A model generated the notes under the pieces. The model did not search any database and was not told where the DNA came from. It saw only the letters and a list, made by a program, of their open reading frames with translations. Shown here piece by piece: positions 9,481 through 19,200 of a DNA stretch of 64,000 nucleotides. The translations under genes and the position numbers were made by a program. The stretch lies in contig MKTX01000007.1 of NCBI GenBank assembly GCA_001898465.1, forward strand, positions 478,695 through 542,694. The letters run 5' to 3'. Positions within the stretch are counted from its first letter, which is position 1; each line of letters begins with the position of its first letter. This stretch comes from Sphingobacteriales bacterium 39-19. Lineage in GTDB: Bacteria; Bacteroidota; Bacteroidia; Chitinophagales; Chitinophagaceae.

Positions 9481-10941
9481 TTATTTTTTTTTAAGCAGCC
9501 TGGAAAATAAAGAAAAATACATAAAAACTAAACCCACTAAAATTAAAACAATGAACCCCACCGATACTTTTGATAATGTAACGGCCGTATCATGCAATGT
9601 TTTAAAGCCCGTTCCGGTATAGCGGGCATAGCTCCTTGGAATACTATTGAAGCCCCCTAAATAGAACATGAGGATAAAACCATATCCCCCGGCTAAAAAA
9701 ATCCAGAAGCCTGTTTTAGCCAGTTTATCCGTGTGCTGCTGATTTTTTGAGGAAAATAAATAAAATAAAAAACCAAGTACAAATAATACAATGCCCATGA
9801 GTGTGTAAGTATGAAAATGGGCCGGAACCCATAAGGTATTGTGAAGTATTTTATTGAAGGCCTCGTAAGAATTTAATAAGGCAACAAAGCCACCTATCGC
9901 CAAACCGGCTGTTCCTAATAAAAACAACAAAGGAATAATACCCCATTTAATTTTTGAATGATACAGCTGGGTATATACGCCATAAATTGTAATTACTGTA
10001 ACAGGAACCGTACTTAAATAGGCGGCCCACAGCCCCGCATGATGAGCAGATAAGGGATAAACAAAATTCATGAATAAATGCTGGCCGTAAGAGAATAACA
10101 ATAAAAAGAGGCTCACATACCAGCTATACCGTAACGCTTTATTTGTTTCCCAGCTGCGTGCTGTAAATTCCGGTAACAATGTGTACAACCAGCCCATAGA
10201 ACAATATAACGTAACTGTAGAGAGTGTATGGCCAAAAAAGAAAGTCATATTATTGAGGAGTACGGCATTAAAACTTAATACATGTTCAAAGGACTGAATA
10301 AGATAGATGCACATGATAATAATGCCTACAATAAAGCCGGGTATCGCAGCAATAAAGCTGATACTGGTTATAAATACAATGGGTGGAATATCATTCCTTT
10401 CGCCTTTTTCATTTAAGGGTGCCCGCCACAGGTTTATAAATCCATTTTGTTTTTTTATTAAGGCATAAAGCAAATAAAGAATACCGGTTAACCAGGCTAT
10501 TCCCAAAACTATTAATGAAATGATAGAAGTCTTTATTGACCAGGTAAACCAGGTGGGGTCTTTAAAGGGCAGAGGATATAACATATACCACCCGGCGCCA
10601 AACTTTCCCATTAGTGTGCCGATGGTTAATCCCGCAAAACCAAGTATTATGGTGAAAAAAATAAAATAACCCAACCTAAGGTTCAAACGAGTATAGCGGG
10701 TACTTATTAAATACCAAATGGCGGCAAAAGATATACTGAACAGTAGCCCGGCCATACCCAGGCCATGAAGCGTCATAAATGCATAAAAATTCGCCAGCAA
10801 TAATTTCATCATTTCACCCTGGCCAAGCCGCATTAAAAGCCCCAGTAAGATTAAGCACGGGAAAAGAATCAAAAAGCTTATACCCCAGGTAATGGCAAGC
10901 CTTCTTTCTTTTTTTAATGTATCAGGTTCCGGGGTAAACAT
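9481..10941 (-). CDS. Heme-copper oxidase superfamily subunit I (oxygen or NO reductase), atypical active site
   Basis: The ATG at 10939-10941 is chosen because the longer frame would overlap subunit II. The 486-residue product has about twelve helices. Heme ligands are visible: TLHGLGM in helix II and WVPAHFHTYTLMG in helix X. The helix VI motif, normally GHPEVY or GHPIVY with the tyrosine cross-linked to a copper ligand, reads GHTLSTV, so the tyrosine is absent. The helix VII pair usually written HH reads QH (YGQHLFMNF). This pattern fits an NO-reductase-like or divergent type B enzyme better than a canonical oxidase, though the alignment is by eye. It is co-transcribed with a CuA subunit II, so cytochrome c or a cupredoxin is the likely electron donor. 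Confidence 0.85.
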   Translation of the reverse strand: MFTPEPDTLKKERRLAITWGISFLILFPCLILLGLLMRLGQGEMMKLLLANFYAFMTLHGLGMAGLLFSISFAAIWYLISTRYTRLNLRLGYFIFFTIILGFAGLTIGTLMGKFGAGWYMLYPLPFKDPTWFTWSIKTSIISLIVLGIAWLTGILYLLYALIKKQNGFINLWRAPLNEKGERNDIPPIVFITSISFIAAIPGFIVGIIIMCIYLIQSFEHVLSFNAVLLNNMTFFFGHTLSTVTLYCSMGWLYTLLPEFTARSWETNKALRYSWYVSLFLLLFSYGQHLFMNFVYPLSAHHAGLWAAYLSTVPVTVITIYGVYTQLYHSKIKWGIIPLLFLLGTAGLAIGGFVALLNSYEAFNKILHNTLWVPAHFHTYTLMGIVLFVLGFLFYLFSSKNQQHTDKLAKTGFWIFLAGGYGFILMFYLGGFNSIPRSYARYTGTGFKTLHDTAVTLSKVSVGFIVLILVGLVFMYFSLFSRLLKKK

Positions 10942-10958
10942 ACAATGCAATATTAATT

Positions 10959-11537
10959 TTACTCTACATGAATAATTCCAGTCATAAATGGATGTACCAG
11001 GCCGCAATATTCCAGGCAAAGAATTGTATAGTCGCCTTTTTGCCTGAATATATAATATAATTCATTTGTATATTGAGGTATTGCCTGAGTTTGTGTTAAT
11101 AAAACTGCTTGATTATTATAAATACTAAAACTATGTGTTACATCATCCGATGTAAGAATGAATTTTATTTTTTTATTCACCGGCAGCGATATTTCATTCT
11201 TCCCAATAAATTCGTGGGCCGTTTTATTGCTTATGCCATGGCCCATTTGCCAGTTCCATTGTATGCCTACCACAGTTACTACTTCATCGGTATTACTTTG
11301 TACGCCCGGGTAAGTAAAGTAGCCGATAGTTAAAAAAAGCATAGCCACTACAATGATGATGCCTCCCATATACACCGGTTTTATCTTCTGGCCTGGTTGT
11401 TTTTTAATAGCAGCCCCGCTGCTCATAGAAGATGTGGTAATTAAAAATATTACAACTAAAGCCACTACCAGGGCGCCTGCCAACGATATGATGCCTGCCA
11501 GGTTTTGTAAAGCCAGTAATGAGCAAATGGGACTCAT
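10959..11537 (-). CDS. Heme-copper oxidase subunit II with CuA site
   Basis: The 192-residue product has two N-terminal transmembrane helices (about residues 10-34 and 55-75) and a periplasmic cupredoxin domain. All CuA ligands can be seen: His in DVTHSFSIYN and the C-x3-C-x3-H-x2-M motif in CLEYCGLVHPFM near the C-terminus. It accepts electrons from a soluble donor and passes them to subunit I, which follows 17 bases downstream on the same strand. A separate subunit III or a cbb3-type cytochrome c subunit is not seen nearby. Confidence 0.92.
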   Translation of the reverse strand: MSPICSLLALQNLAGIISLAGALVVALVVIFLITTSSMSSGAAIKKQPGQKIKPVYMGGIIIVVAMLFLTIGYFTYPGVQSNTDEVVTVVGIQWNWQMGHGISNKTAHEFIGKNEISLPVNKKIKFILTSDDVTHSFSIYNNQAVLLTQTQAIPQYTNELYYIFRQKGDYTILCLEYCGLVHPFMTGIIHVE

Positions 11538-11916
11538 CGCTTTTGGTTTGTTTAAAGTTTTTTATACATTTTGTATAGGGGCCGAACGAAATTAAGCTAT
11601 TATCGCTTTTCAAATAATGAATACAGGCCAATGCGGTTATATATCTTAATTCTTTTTGATTTACAATTCAGGAAAGATATCCAATGAGCATTCTTATTCG
11701 TTTACTGCCATTTCCATGGGCTGTACACTGGAATTGGTATCTAAAGTAGATAAAATTTATAAATAAAGGATAAAAATATCTTCAATATCAATTACCCGGG
11801 GTGGCTTCCTTAGGAATAATAGGATAATGAAATCATAAAACAGGAATAAATAAGGATAAAATTGTCTTTATTTACTAATTTTGCCCCACCATTTTTATCA
11901 GATACAAAGAAACGGT
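11538..11916. other. Intergenic region between the oxidase pair and the redox cluster
   Basis: About 380 bases without a convincing gene separate two divergent units. The right end holds a plausible -7 box (TAATTTTG, 11876-11883) for the yhbP-like gene. I looked for an exact FNR box (TTGATnnnnATCAA) and found none. Confidence 0.5.
11876..11883 (+). promoter_or_regulatory. Candidate -7 box of the yhbP-like gene cluster
   Basis: TAATTTTG fits the Bacteroidota TAnnTTTG element and lies 33 bases before the ATG. A matching TTTG box 19-20 bases upstream is not present, so an activator may be needed. Confidence 0.4.
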
Positions 11917-12363
11917 ATGAACGAAACGATTCTTAACTTTTTAAGAAAGCAAACAGCGGCATCCATTAGCTGTGTAAACGAACTTAATGAACCCTATTCG
12001 TTTAGCTGCTTTTTTGTGTTTAACAGCCAGGAAAATTTACTGTATTTTAAATCAAATCCCTCTGCTTATCATTCTCAAATACTTTTGCAAAACCCAAAAG
12101 TGTCCGGAACCATTTTGCCGGATAAATTAAATAAACTGGCAGTAAAAGGAATACAATTCTCGGGTGTGGTTTTAGCAGAAGGCAACCCGTTGACAAAACA
12201 AGCTGCTCAAAGTTATCATGCCAGGTTTCCCTTGGCAATAGCAATACCCGGTATAGTGAGCACCATACAGCTAAACCAGGTAAAAATGACCGTTCATCTG
12301 CCCGGTATTTTTAAAAAACATGTATGGCAAAGAGAAGAGAAAACAAATATTCAATTCGTTTAA
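11917..12363 (+). CDS. YhbP-like (UPF0306) split-barrel flavin-binding protein
   Basis: The 148-residue product starts with MNETILNFLRKQTAASIS and shows the layout of the UPF0306/YhbP family: a short helix, a CFFVFNSQENLLYFKS strand pair, HSQILLQNPKVSGTI, a KGIQFSGVVL strand and RFPLA near residue 105, with a KKHVWQRE end. These proteins adopt a pyridoxamine-phosphate-oxidase-like split barrel that usually binds flavin; no reaction is established. In E. coli the yhbP gene lies close to the U32 genes ubiU and ubiV, and a U32 gene follows here too, so the neighbourhood is partly shared. Confidence 0.75.
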   Translation: MNETILNFLRKQTAASISCVNELNEPYSFSCFFVFNSQENLLYFKSNPSAYHSQILLQNPKVSGTILPDKLNKLAVKGIQFSGVVLAEGNPLTKQAAQSYHARFPLAIAIPGIVSTIQLNQVKMTVHLPGIFKKHVWQREEKTNIQFV

Positions 12364-12439
12364 ATTTTACACGCCTGCCTGTCAAGATAAAACTTCCTTA
12401 CAATTATTTTCATTAAACATTTGCATCATTTAATTTATT

Positions 12440-14260
12440 ATGTATTCAGCTCCTCACCAATTTCACATCCCTGTTATGGGATTGGCTTTTACTATTGATT
12501 CTCCGGTAAAAGTGGCACAATATGGAATTTCATCCGTTATTTCCATTATGGAAGACAGGCTTACAGAAATGATGCGAAAACATTATTATGCCTATATAAA
12601 TGAACCTTATATTCCTATTACTACCCGGGATGAGAATTACAGGGAAAAGAGAATCACTGATTATTTAAACCTGGTAAGCAGGATTGTTTCAGAAAAGGTT
12701 GATAAAATAAAATCTTCTGTATTTGAAGCCGGATCAGAGATTGTAAAATATTTCGAGATGTTGCCGGATAACAGCAATATCAAACAAATATATAACCAAA
12801 TGACAGGCGCAAAAGATCTTGCAGAAAAAGAGGCGCTGGGTAAAGTACTCAGGAATAAAATTACGGCAGGAAGTATTGATGTAAATATAATGACCAAGTT
12901 AGATAAAAACAATTATACGAAAGATGGTGTTTTAATTGAAAACGGATCGGATGCATTAGCCGCCTTAAGAGGATATGCAAAAAGTGATCTTACCAATTCA
13001 TCGGTGATCTTTTCTGCCGGCATTAACCCTAATTTATATAATTATCTTGAAAAATTAAGAGCTTTTGATGCAAGCGGGGTGGGGCAGTTTGAAAAAAGAA
13101 TTATCATCAAAGTGAGTGATTACCGCTCTGCCCTCATACAGGGAAAGTACCTGGCAAAGAAGGGGATTTGGGTCAGTGAATTCCGGGTTGAATCCGGCTT
13201 AAACTGCGGGGGTCATGCATTTGCAACCGATGGCTATTTGATGGGCCCCATATTAGAAGAGTTTAAAATAAAACGGGATGAACTCATTGCTACCTTGTTT
13301 GATATCTATAATAAAGCGTTAGCTGCAAAATCTTTTCCTACATTCAGCCAACCCCACCCAATAAAAATATCAGCACAAGGAGGCATAGGTACTTATGAGG
13401 AATGTGCATTATTACATCAATATTATGGCATTGACAGTACAGGTTGGGGTACTCCTTTTTTACTGGTACCCGAAGCTACAACGGTTGACGATGCTACTTT
13501 AGCATTATTGCAAAACGCAAAAAAGCCTGATATATATTTAAGCAAAAACTCACCTTTGGGTGTACCCTTTCATTATTTAAAAGGTACCAGTTCCGATCTT
13601 GAAAAGCTAAAAAGAATTGAAACAGGTAAACCCGGCAGCCCCTGTACTGAAAAGCATTTGGTGAATAATACCGAATTTACTGAAGAACCTATTTGCACTG
13701 CTTCATTAAAATACCAGAAATTAAAAATTAACCATTTGCAATCCTTACACCTGGCCCCTGAAAAATATGAACGGGAAGTAAAAAATGTGCTGGCTAAAGA
13801 ATGCTTATGTATTGGGCTTAGTAATGCCGCATCCATTAAACATGAACAGCCATTTTTAAAAAACCTGCCTGCAGTTACTATTTGCCCGGGCCCCAATATT
13901 GCTTACTTTTCTAAAACAGTTTCCCTCCGGGAGATGACAGATCACATTTACGGTCGCAACAATATTATGCGTGATGGGAGCAGGCCACATGTTTTCATCA
14001 ATGAACTTTTTATTTATATCAGTTTTTTAAAAGAAAAACTTTTAGATGAAGCAGAAATAATGGATACCAAAAAAGAAAAATACTATTTAGCGTTTTACAA
14101 TCAATTAGTGGCAGGCATACAATATTACAGAGAAAAGGCTGGAGAATTTTGCAGGTTTACAAACCAGGACATCCATCTTTTTAATGAACATTTAAACAAG
14201 GCTGAGTTAGCATTAGATGCCTTGCGTATCGGCCATGCCACGACAGCAGAATGGGTTTGA
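12440..14260 (+). CDS. Conserved hypothetical protein, 606 aa, possible TIM-barrel flavoprotein
   Basis: I do not recognise this family by name. The protein is soluble and has no signal peptide or membrane segment. The middle part contains SGLNCGGHAFATDGY (near residues 254-268), KISAQGGIGTYEEC (near 312-325) and GWGTPFLLVPEATTVDD. Glycine-rich loops after predicted strands like these recall FMN-binding TIM barrels such as nitronate monooxygenase-like proteins. Several cysteines are present (ECLCIGLSNAAS, TICPGPN). It lies between the split-barrel flavoprotein and the DGC protein on the same strand, with 76 and 21 bases between genes, which argues for a shared redox pathway. Confidence 0.6.
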   Translation: MYSAPHQFHIPVMGLAFTIDSPVKVAQYGISSVISIMEDRLTEMMRKHYYAYINEPYIPITTRDENYREKRITDYLNLVSRIVSEKVDKIKSSVFEAGSEIVKYFEMLPDNSNIKQIYNQMTGAKDLAEKEALGKVLRNKITAGSIDVNIMTKLDKNNYTKDGVLIENGSDALAALRGYAKSDLTNSSVIFSAGINPNLYNYLEKLRAFDASGVGQFEKRIIIKVSDYRSALIQGKYLAKKGIWVSEFRVESGLNCGGHAFATDGYLMGPILEEFKIKRDELIATLFDIYNKALAAKSFPTFSQPHPIKISAQGGIGTYEECALLHQYYGIDSTGWGTPFLLVPEATTVDDATLALLQNAKKPDIYLSKNSPLGVPFHYLKGTSSDLEKLKRIETGKPGSPCTEKHLVNNTEFTEEPICTASLKYQKLKINHLQSLHLAPEKYEREVKNVLAKECLCIGLSNAASIKHEQPFLKNLPAVTICPGPNIAYFSKTVSLREMTDHIYGRNNIMRDGSRPHVFINELFIYISFLKEKLLDEAEIMDTKKEKYYLAFYNQLVAGIQYYREKAGEFCRFTNQDIHLFNEHLNKAELALDALRIGHATTAEWV

Positions 14261-14281
14261 AAAAATGATTCAAAATAAAAT

Positions 14282-14680
14282 ATGAAACCGCTTATTTATT
14301 CATGCTCCGGCTGCTCCAGCGCAGCACAAATGGCTAATTATATTGCGATTCAAATTGACAGGAAAGAAATTGCTGACATGTCGTGCATTGCAGGTGTGGG
14401 AGGGAATGTAAAAAAATTAGTAAATACAGCTAAGGCCGGCAGGAAAATTATTGTAATTGACGGCTGCCCGCTGGCTTGCTCAAAAGCCTGCCTGGCCCAT
14501 CATTCCATAGAGCCTGATCTGCATTTTGAACTCACAGTTTATGGAGTAAAAAAACAAAATCATGTTGACTATAACAAGGAGCAAGCTGATGACCTCTTGC
14601 AAATAATTATTGAGAAAATGGAAGCACATAATTTGTCGCCTTTATTGAATAATACCGAAAAATATGAAACAGGATATTGA
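14282..14680 (+). CDS. DGC-domain putative zinc-binding protein
   Basis: The 132-residue product carries an N-terminal SCSGCSSAAQMANYIA motif and the family-naming IDGCPLACSKACL near residues 60-72. The seven or so cysteines could hold zinc or an iron-sulfur cluster; the DGC family is annotated as putative metal-binding with unknown role. It follows the 606-aa protein by 21 bases and overlaps the U32 gene by 17 bases, so it is translationally coupled to that gene. A role in cluster or selenium/sulfur handling is only a guess. Confidence 0.8.
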   Translation: MKPLIYSCSGCSSAAQMANYIAIQIDRKEIADMSCIAGVGGNVKKLVNTAKAGRKIIVIDGCPLACSKACLAHHSIEPDLHFELTVYGVKKQNHVDYNKEQADDLLQIIIEKMEAHNLSPLLNNTEKYETGY

Positions 14681-15908
14681 GCTTTTATCGCCGGTAGGCT
14701 CATTTGAAAATTTACAGGCAGCTATCCAGGCTGGCGCCGATGCAATTTATTTTGGTGTAGAGCAACTCAATATGCGGGCAAAATCAATCAATTCATTTGC
14801 GTTGGATGATATTGCCCGGATCCGGGCAATATGCGTACGAGAAAATATAAAGGCGTATATCACATTAAATACGGTAATGTACGAGCATGATATGCAATTG
14901 CTCAAAACTATTTTACAGGAAGTAAAAAAGCAAGAGATAAATGCCGTTATTGCAGCTGATTTTGCTGTTATGGAGTATTGTAAACAACTTAACATTCCGG
15001 TACACATCTCTACCCAGGCAAACATCAGCAATATTGAATCTGTAAAATTTTTTGCAAACTTTTCAGATGCTGTTGTGCTTGCCAGGGAACTTACCTTAAA
15101 ACAGGTAAGACAAATAGCAGATGAGATCGTAAGAAAAAAAATAAAAGGTATTTCTGGCCGGCTTATGCGCATAGAAGTATTTGTGCATGGGGCATTGTGT
15201 ATGGCTATTTCCGGTAAATGTTATTTGAGCCTGCATGCTCAAAATGCATCAGCCAATCGGGGTGCCTGTGTGCAAAACTGCCGGCACGCTTATAAGGTAA
15301 GGGATATGGAAACGGATGAAGAATTAATGATAGACAATGAATATATCATGTCGCCAAAAGATCTATGTACGATAAATATTTTAGACCAGGTAATAGAAAG
15401 TGGGGCATCCATTTTAAAAATTGAAGGCCGGGGCAAAGGGCCAGAATATGTATATACTGTTACTAAAGCCTATCGCCAGGCAATTGATGAGATACAGGCA
15501 GGCACCTATACCAACGAAAAAGCAGAGGCCTGGAAATTAGAATTGAATAAAGTATATAACCGGGGATTTTGGGAAGGCTATTATTTAGGCAAACAACCCG
15601 GGGAGTGGACAATACACCCGGGCTCCTCAGCTACTGAAAAGAAAGTATATGTAGGGAAAGGGGTTCATTATTTTTCCCGGATTAAAGTTGGCGAATTTAT
15701 TCTTGAATCCGGGAGCCTTGCACGGGGAGATACTTTACTGGTTACAAGCCCCAATTTTGGAATTGTAAAAGAAAAGATTGAAAAACTGGTAGTAAACGGG
15801 ATAGAGGCAGCGAAAGCGATAAGAGGTGATTTAATTACTTTGCCTATGGCCAATAAAATAACTTCTAAAGATAAATTGTACAAAATTGTGGAAGAGAAAA
15901 ATGGCTAA
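14664..15908 (+). CDS. Peptidase U32 family protein (UbiU/YhbU-like)
   Basis: The 414-residue product begins ELLSPVGSFENLQAAIQAGADAIYFG, the standard U32 opening. The family cysteines are visible in GALCMAISGKCYLS and RGACVQNCRHAY, the region that holds a 4Fe-4S cluster in characterised UbiU/UbiV, RlhA and TrhP proteins. Despite the family name, such proteins usually act in oxygen-independent hydroxylation of quinones or RNA bases rather than proteolysis. In a menaquinone-using Bacteroidota an RNA hydroxylation role (TrhP or RlhA type) is plausible. The downstream ferredoxin overlaps by eight bases and could supply electrons. Confidence 0.88.
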   Translation: MKQDIELLSPVGSFENLQAAIQAGADAIYFGVEQLNMRAKSINSFALDDIARIRAICVRENIKAYITLNTVMYEHDMQLLKTILQEVKKQEINAVIAADFAVMEYCKQLNIPVHISTQANISNIESVKFFANFSDAVVLARELTLKQVRQIADEIVRKKIKGISGRLMRIEVFVHGALCMAISGKCYLSLHAQNASANRGACVQNCRHAYKVRDMETDEELMIDNEYIMSPKDLCTINILDQVIESGASILKIEGRGKGPEYVYTVTKAYRQAIDEIQAGTYTNEKAEAWKLELNKVYNRGFWEGYYLGKQPGEWTIHPGSSATEKKVYVGKGVHYFSRIKVGEFILESGSLARGDTLLVTSPNFGIVKEKIEKLVVNGIEAAKAIRGDLITLPMANKITSKDKLYKIVEEKNG

Positions 15909-16128
15909 TATTATTCATTATAGAAATAAATGTATTGGCTGTGGAATCTGCTATGAAATGATGCCGGAAAACTGGCGCATGTCGAAAAAAGATGGTAAAG
16001 CTACATTATTAAAATCTGTTTTAAAGAAAGATACATCCATTTTGCCCATCCATCCTGCCATGATTCCTGAAGCCCAAAAAGTAGCCAAGGCCTGCCCGGT
16101 AAAAATTATCCGGGTAAATGAATTTTAA
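15901..16128 (+). CDS. Small 4Fe-4S ferredoxin
   Basis: The ATG at 15901 gives 75 residues; the frame is open a few codons further but overlaps the U32 gene more. CIGCGICYEMMPENW holds three cluster cysteines (C-x2-C-x2-C), and ACPVKII near the C-terminus gives the fourth, as in single-cluster ferredoxins of the Thermotoga/Bacillus type. It overlaps the U32 stop by eight bases, so the two are coupled, and it probably feeds electrons to the U32 enzyme or to the preceding flavoproteins. No promoter of its own is seen. Confidence 0.88.
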   Translation: MANIIHYRNKCIGCGICYEMMPENWRMSKKDGKATLLKSVLKKDTSILPIHPAMIPEAQKVAKACPVKIIRVNEF

Positions 16129-16165
16129 TTTTTTGAATGAAAACTTCTACTAATGATGAGCAGCT

Positions 16166-16236
16166 CGTAATTCTTAATTCTTAATTTTTAATTCTTAATT
16201 TCTACCCCTTTCGTAATTTTTAATTCGTAATTTAAT
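16166..16236. repeat. AT-rich AATTCGTAATT/TTCTTAATT repeat array, copy 1
   Basis: Several tandem units of the type TTCTTAATT and TTCGTAATT cover the stretch. The stop codon of the RND gene lies inside it. The same units recur at three further gene junctions of this operon. Confidence 0.75.
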
Positions 16237-19200
16237 TGTATCTACCAGGTAATACACCACCGGCACTAAGTATACAGTAAGAATCAATGATGATAAAAGC
16301 CCGCCGATAATCACCCAGGCCAGGCCATTCTTCCATTCACTGGCGCTTCCTTTTGCCAGCGCAATGGGCAACATGCCGAATACCATGGCCATCGTCGTCA
16401 TTAGTATCGGGCGCATTCTTGTTTTACCGGCTTCTATCAGGGCATCTTTAAAATGTGTTCCTTTTTCTTTTAACTGGTTGGTATAGTCAACTATAAGTAT
16501 GGCATTTTTAGTAACCAAACCCATCAGCATAATGAGGCCTAATAAAGAAAATAAACTCAATTGATTCATCGATAAATTCAATGCCAGGAAAGCGCCGATA
16601 ATGGCAACCGGTATAGAGAACAATACCACGAATGGGTATATGAAACTATCATACAGTGCCACCATGATCAGGTAAATCAAAATAAAAGAGATCAGTAAAA
16701 CAGAAGCCAGGGCGCCAAAACTTTCGTTCTGTCTTTTAATATCTCCGCCCCATGCCATGCTTATACCATCCGGTAGCGGGTGTTTTTGTAAATAACTTAA
16801 TACATCATCTGCCACTGTTCCCGAAGGGCGACCCAAAGCATTTGCAGTGATGGTAACAGCGGGCTGCCGGTCTTGTCTTTCTAATAAAGAAGGTGAGTTG
16901 CTTTGTGCTACATTAGCAAATTGCGATACCTGTACGGGTATTCCTTTTGGATTGATGATATTCATCGCTTCGATATTGTCCCTGTTTTTCCTGTCCAGGT
17001 TATCTAACCAAATACGCACCGGGTATTCTGTTCCGTTTCTTGTAAGCGTAGCATCATCATTACCCGAAAATGCGGTTCGTAAATTTAATCCTACATACCC
17101 GGTTGTAAGCCCAAAACGCTGCATTTTATCTTTATCGGGAATTACCAGCAATTCCGGGCTGCCTTTTTGTACAGACAATTGTACATTATCTGCTCCCGGA
17201 ATTTTTTCTAAGGCATCCTTCAAATGATTTGCAGATTGCATCACCGTATCGGGGGTGTTGCCGCTCAAGGTAATTTCTATGGGTGCAGAACGGGGAATTA
17301 ATCCTAAAGCCGCCATCGAAAATTGTATTCCCGGGTATTGGTTTTGCAAAGCGCTCCGTAATTTTATCATGTAGGCTTCAGTAGATTCTTCAGCCCTTTC
17401 TTTTGGATCTTTTAATTGGATGGTAAACTCTGTTTTATTTACGGCGCCTACACCCAGGCTTCCAATACCTGTACTTGGCCCGCCTACATTACTGAATAAT
17501 GTAGCTACCTCCGGCTGTGCAGAAATAAAATTTTCAATCTTATGCGATGTTAGATTGTTTTGTTGCAAAGCGGTTGCCTTATCATATTCCAGGTACAGGC
17601 TGAACTTGCCCTGGTCGCCGGTAGCAATTAATTCTTTCCCGATAATGCCGGCCTTCATCATCACTCCGGTTAATACAAAAAGTAAAACAATAGCCCCCAC
17701 CGTTATTAATTTATGATTCAATACCCAGGATAATTGACGGCCATACCAGTTAATAAAGTCTGTTAATTTCTCTTCAAACCAAAGTAAAAAACGATTGAAT
17801 AAATTGGTCGGCTTCATATCTTCGGCTTTACCAATCCGGGAAGCCAGCCAGGGCGTTAAGGTAAAACCTACCAGCAAACTCGTAAGGGTAGATGTGATAA
17901 CTACAACTGAAAATTGTTTCAGCATGTCGGCAACAAAAACCTGTAAAAACAGGATGGGGAGGAACACCACTACATCCACAAGTGTGATTGATACTGCAGC
18001 GAAACCAATTTCCATACGGCCATCTAAAGCCGCTGTGCGCTTATCTTTTTTCATGTCTAAATGCCGCTGAATATTTTCTAACACCACCGTAGCATCATCC
18101 ACCAGGATACCAATAATCAGCGACATTGCCAGGAGCGTCATTAAATTGAGTGTGTAACCCAGCATCCACATCACTGCAAAGGCTGTTACCAATGATGTAG
18201 GTATGGCAATTAAAACGATAAAAGAGTTTCTCATGCTCCGCAGGAATAACAGCATGACCAATGAAACCAATATAACCGCCAATGTTAAATCAAATACAAC
18301 AGAATTCACAGCAGCGATGGTATTTTGGGTACTATCGTCTGCAATGGCAAACTGCACATTTTCGGATTGGTTTTGTTTTTCAATAGACTGTAATTTTGCA
18401 TGTACCGCTTTGGACACATCCACCGCATTGGCATCCCCTTGTTTTTTCAAAAGCATGCCAATACCATTTTTACCATTGTACCTGTTTACAGAAGTAATTT
18501 CTTTGATGCCATCTGTTACGGTAGCTACATCCTTTACGTACACTGGGCTGCCCGGTACAGGCATGCCAATCTGTACATTTTTAATACCTTCAACATCCGA
18601 AAATTTTCCGGTGAGCCTTACTGAATTACTGATATCATTTGTTTGCACTTTTCCTGTGGGAATGTCAACACCGCTTCGGTTGATGGCTTCAGAAACCTGT
18701 GTTAATGAAATGCCATACAATTTTAATTTTTCCTGGTCCACTTTCACCTGGATTTCTTTTTCTTCTCCTCCCAACAGTGTGATTTCTGCCACTCCTTTTA
18801 TTTGTTGCAACTGCGGTAAATAATCATCTTTCATCTTCTGATAAAAATCCGGTGCAGGTAAATTACTGGTTGCGCTTATCTGCATAATGGGTAAATCATT
18901 TGGCGATACTTTACTCATCTCTGGATTCTTAACATCTGCCGGTAAGTCTTTGCGTATATTATCAATGTAACGCTGTGCATCCTGCATGGTTTTATCCAGG
19001 TTAGTGCCGTATTTCATGTTGGCAATAATCACAGAAGCATTGGGCAATGATTTAGTGACCATATAATCCACCCCTTCCAGGTTTGAAAGTGCATCTTCAA
19101 TTTTTTTGGAAACAGAGCTTTCCACTTCTTCAGGTTCGGCACCTGGATATAGTGTTTTAATTACTACCACCGGCTGATTAAAATCGGGCATCAGTTCATA

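Noticed and set aside
11538..11916. An FNR box in front of the redox cluster
   Set aside because: TTGATTTACAATTC and similar stretches do not match TTGATnnnnATCAA.
14747..15172. Long open frame antisense to the U32 gene
   Set aside because: It is a shadow of the U32 gene with no ribosome-binding site or protein-like composition.
14664..15908. U32 gene as a ubiquinone pathway gene (ubiU)
   Set aside because: Bacteroidota use menaquinone, and no ubiV or ubiT neighbour is present; RNA hydroxylation is as likely.
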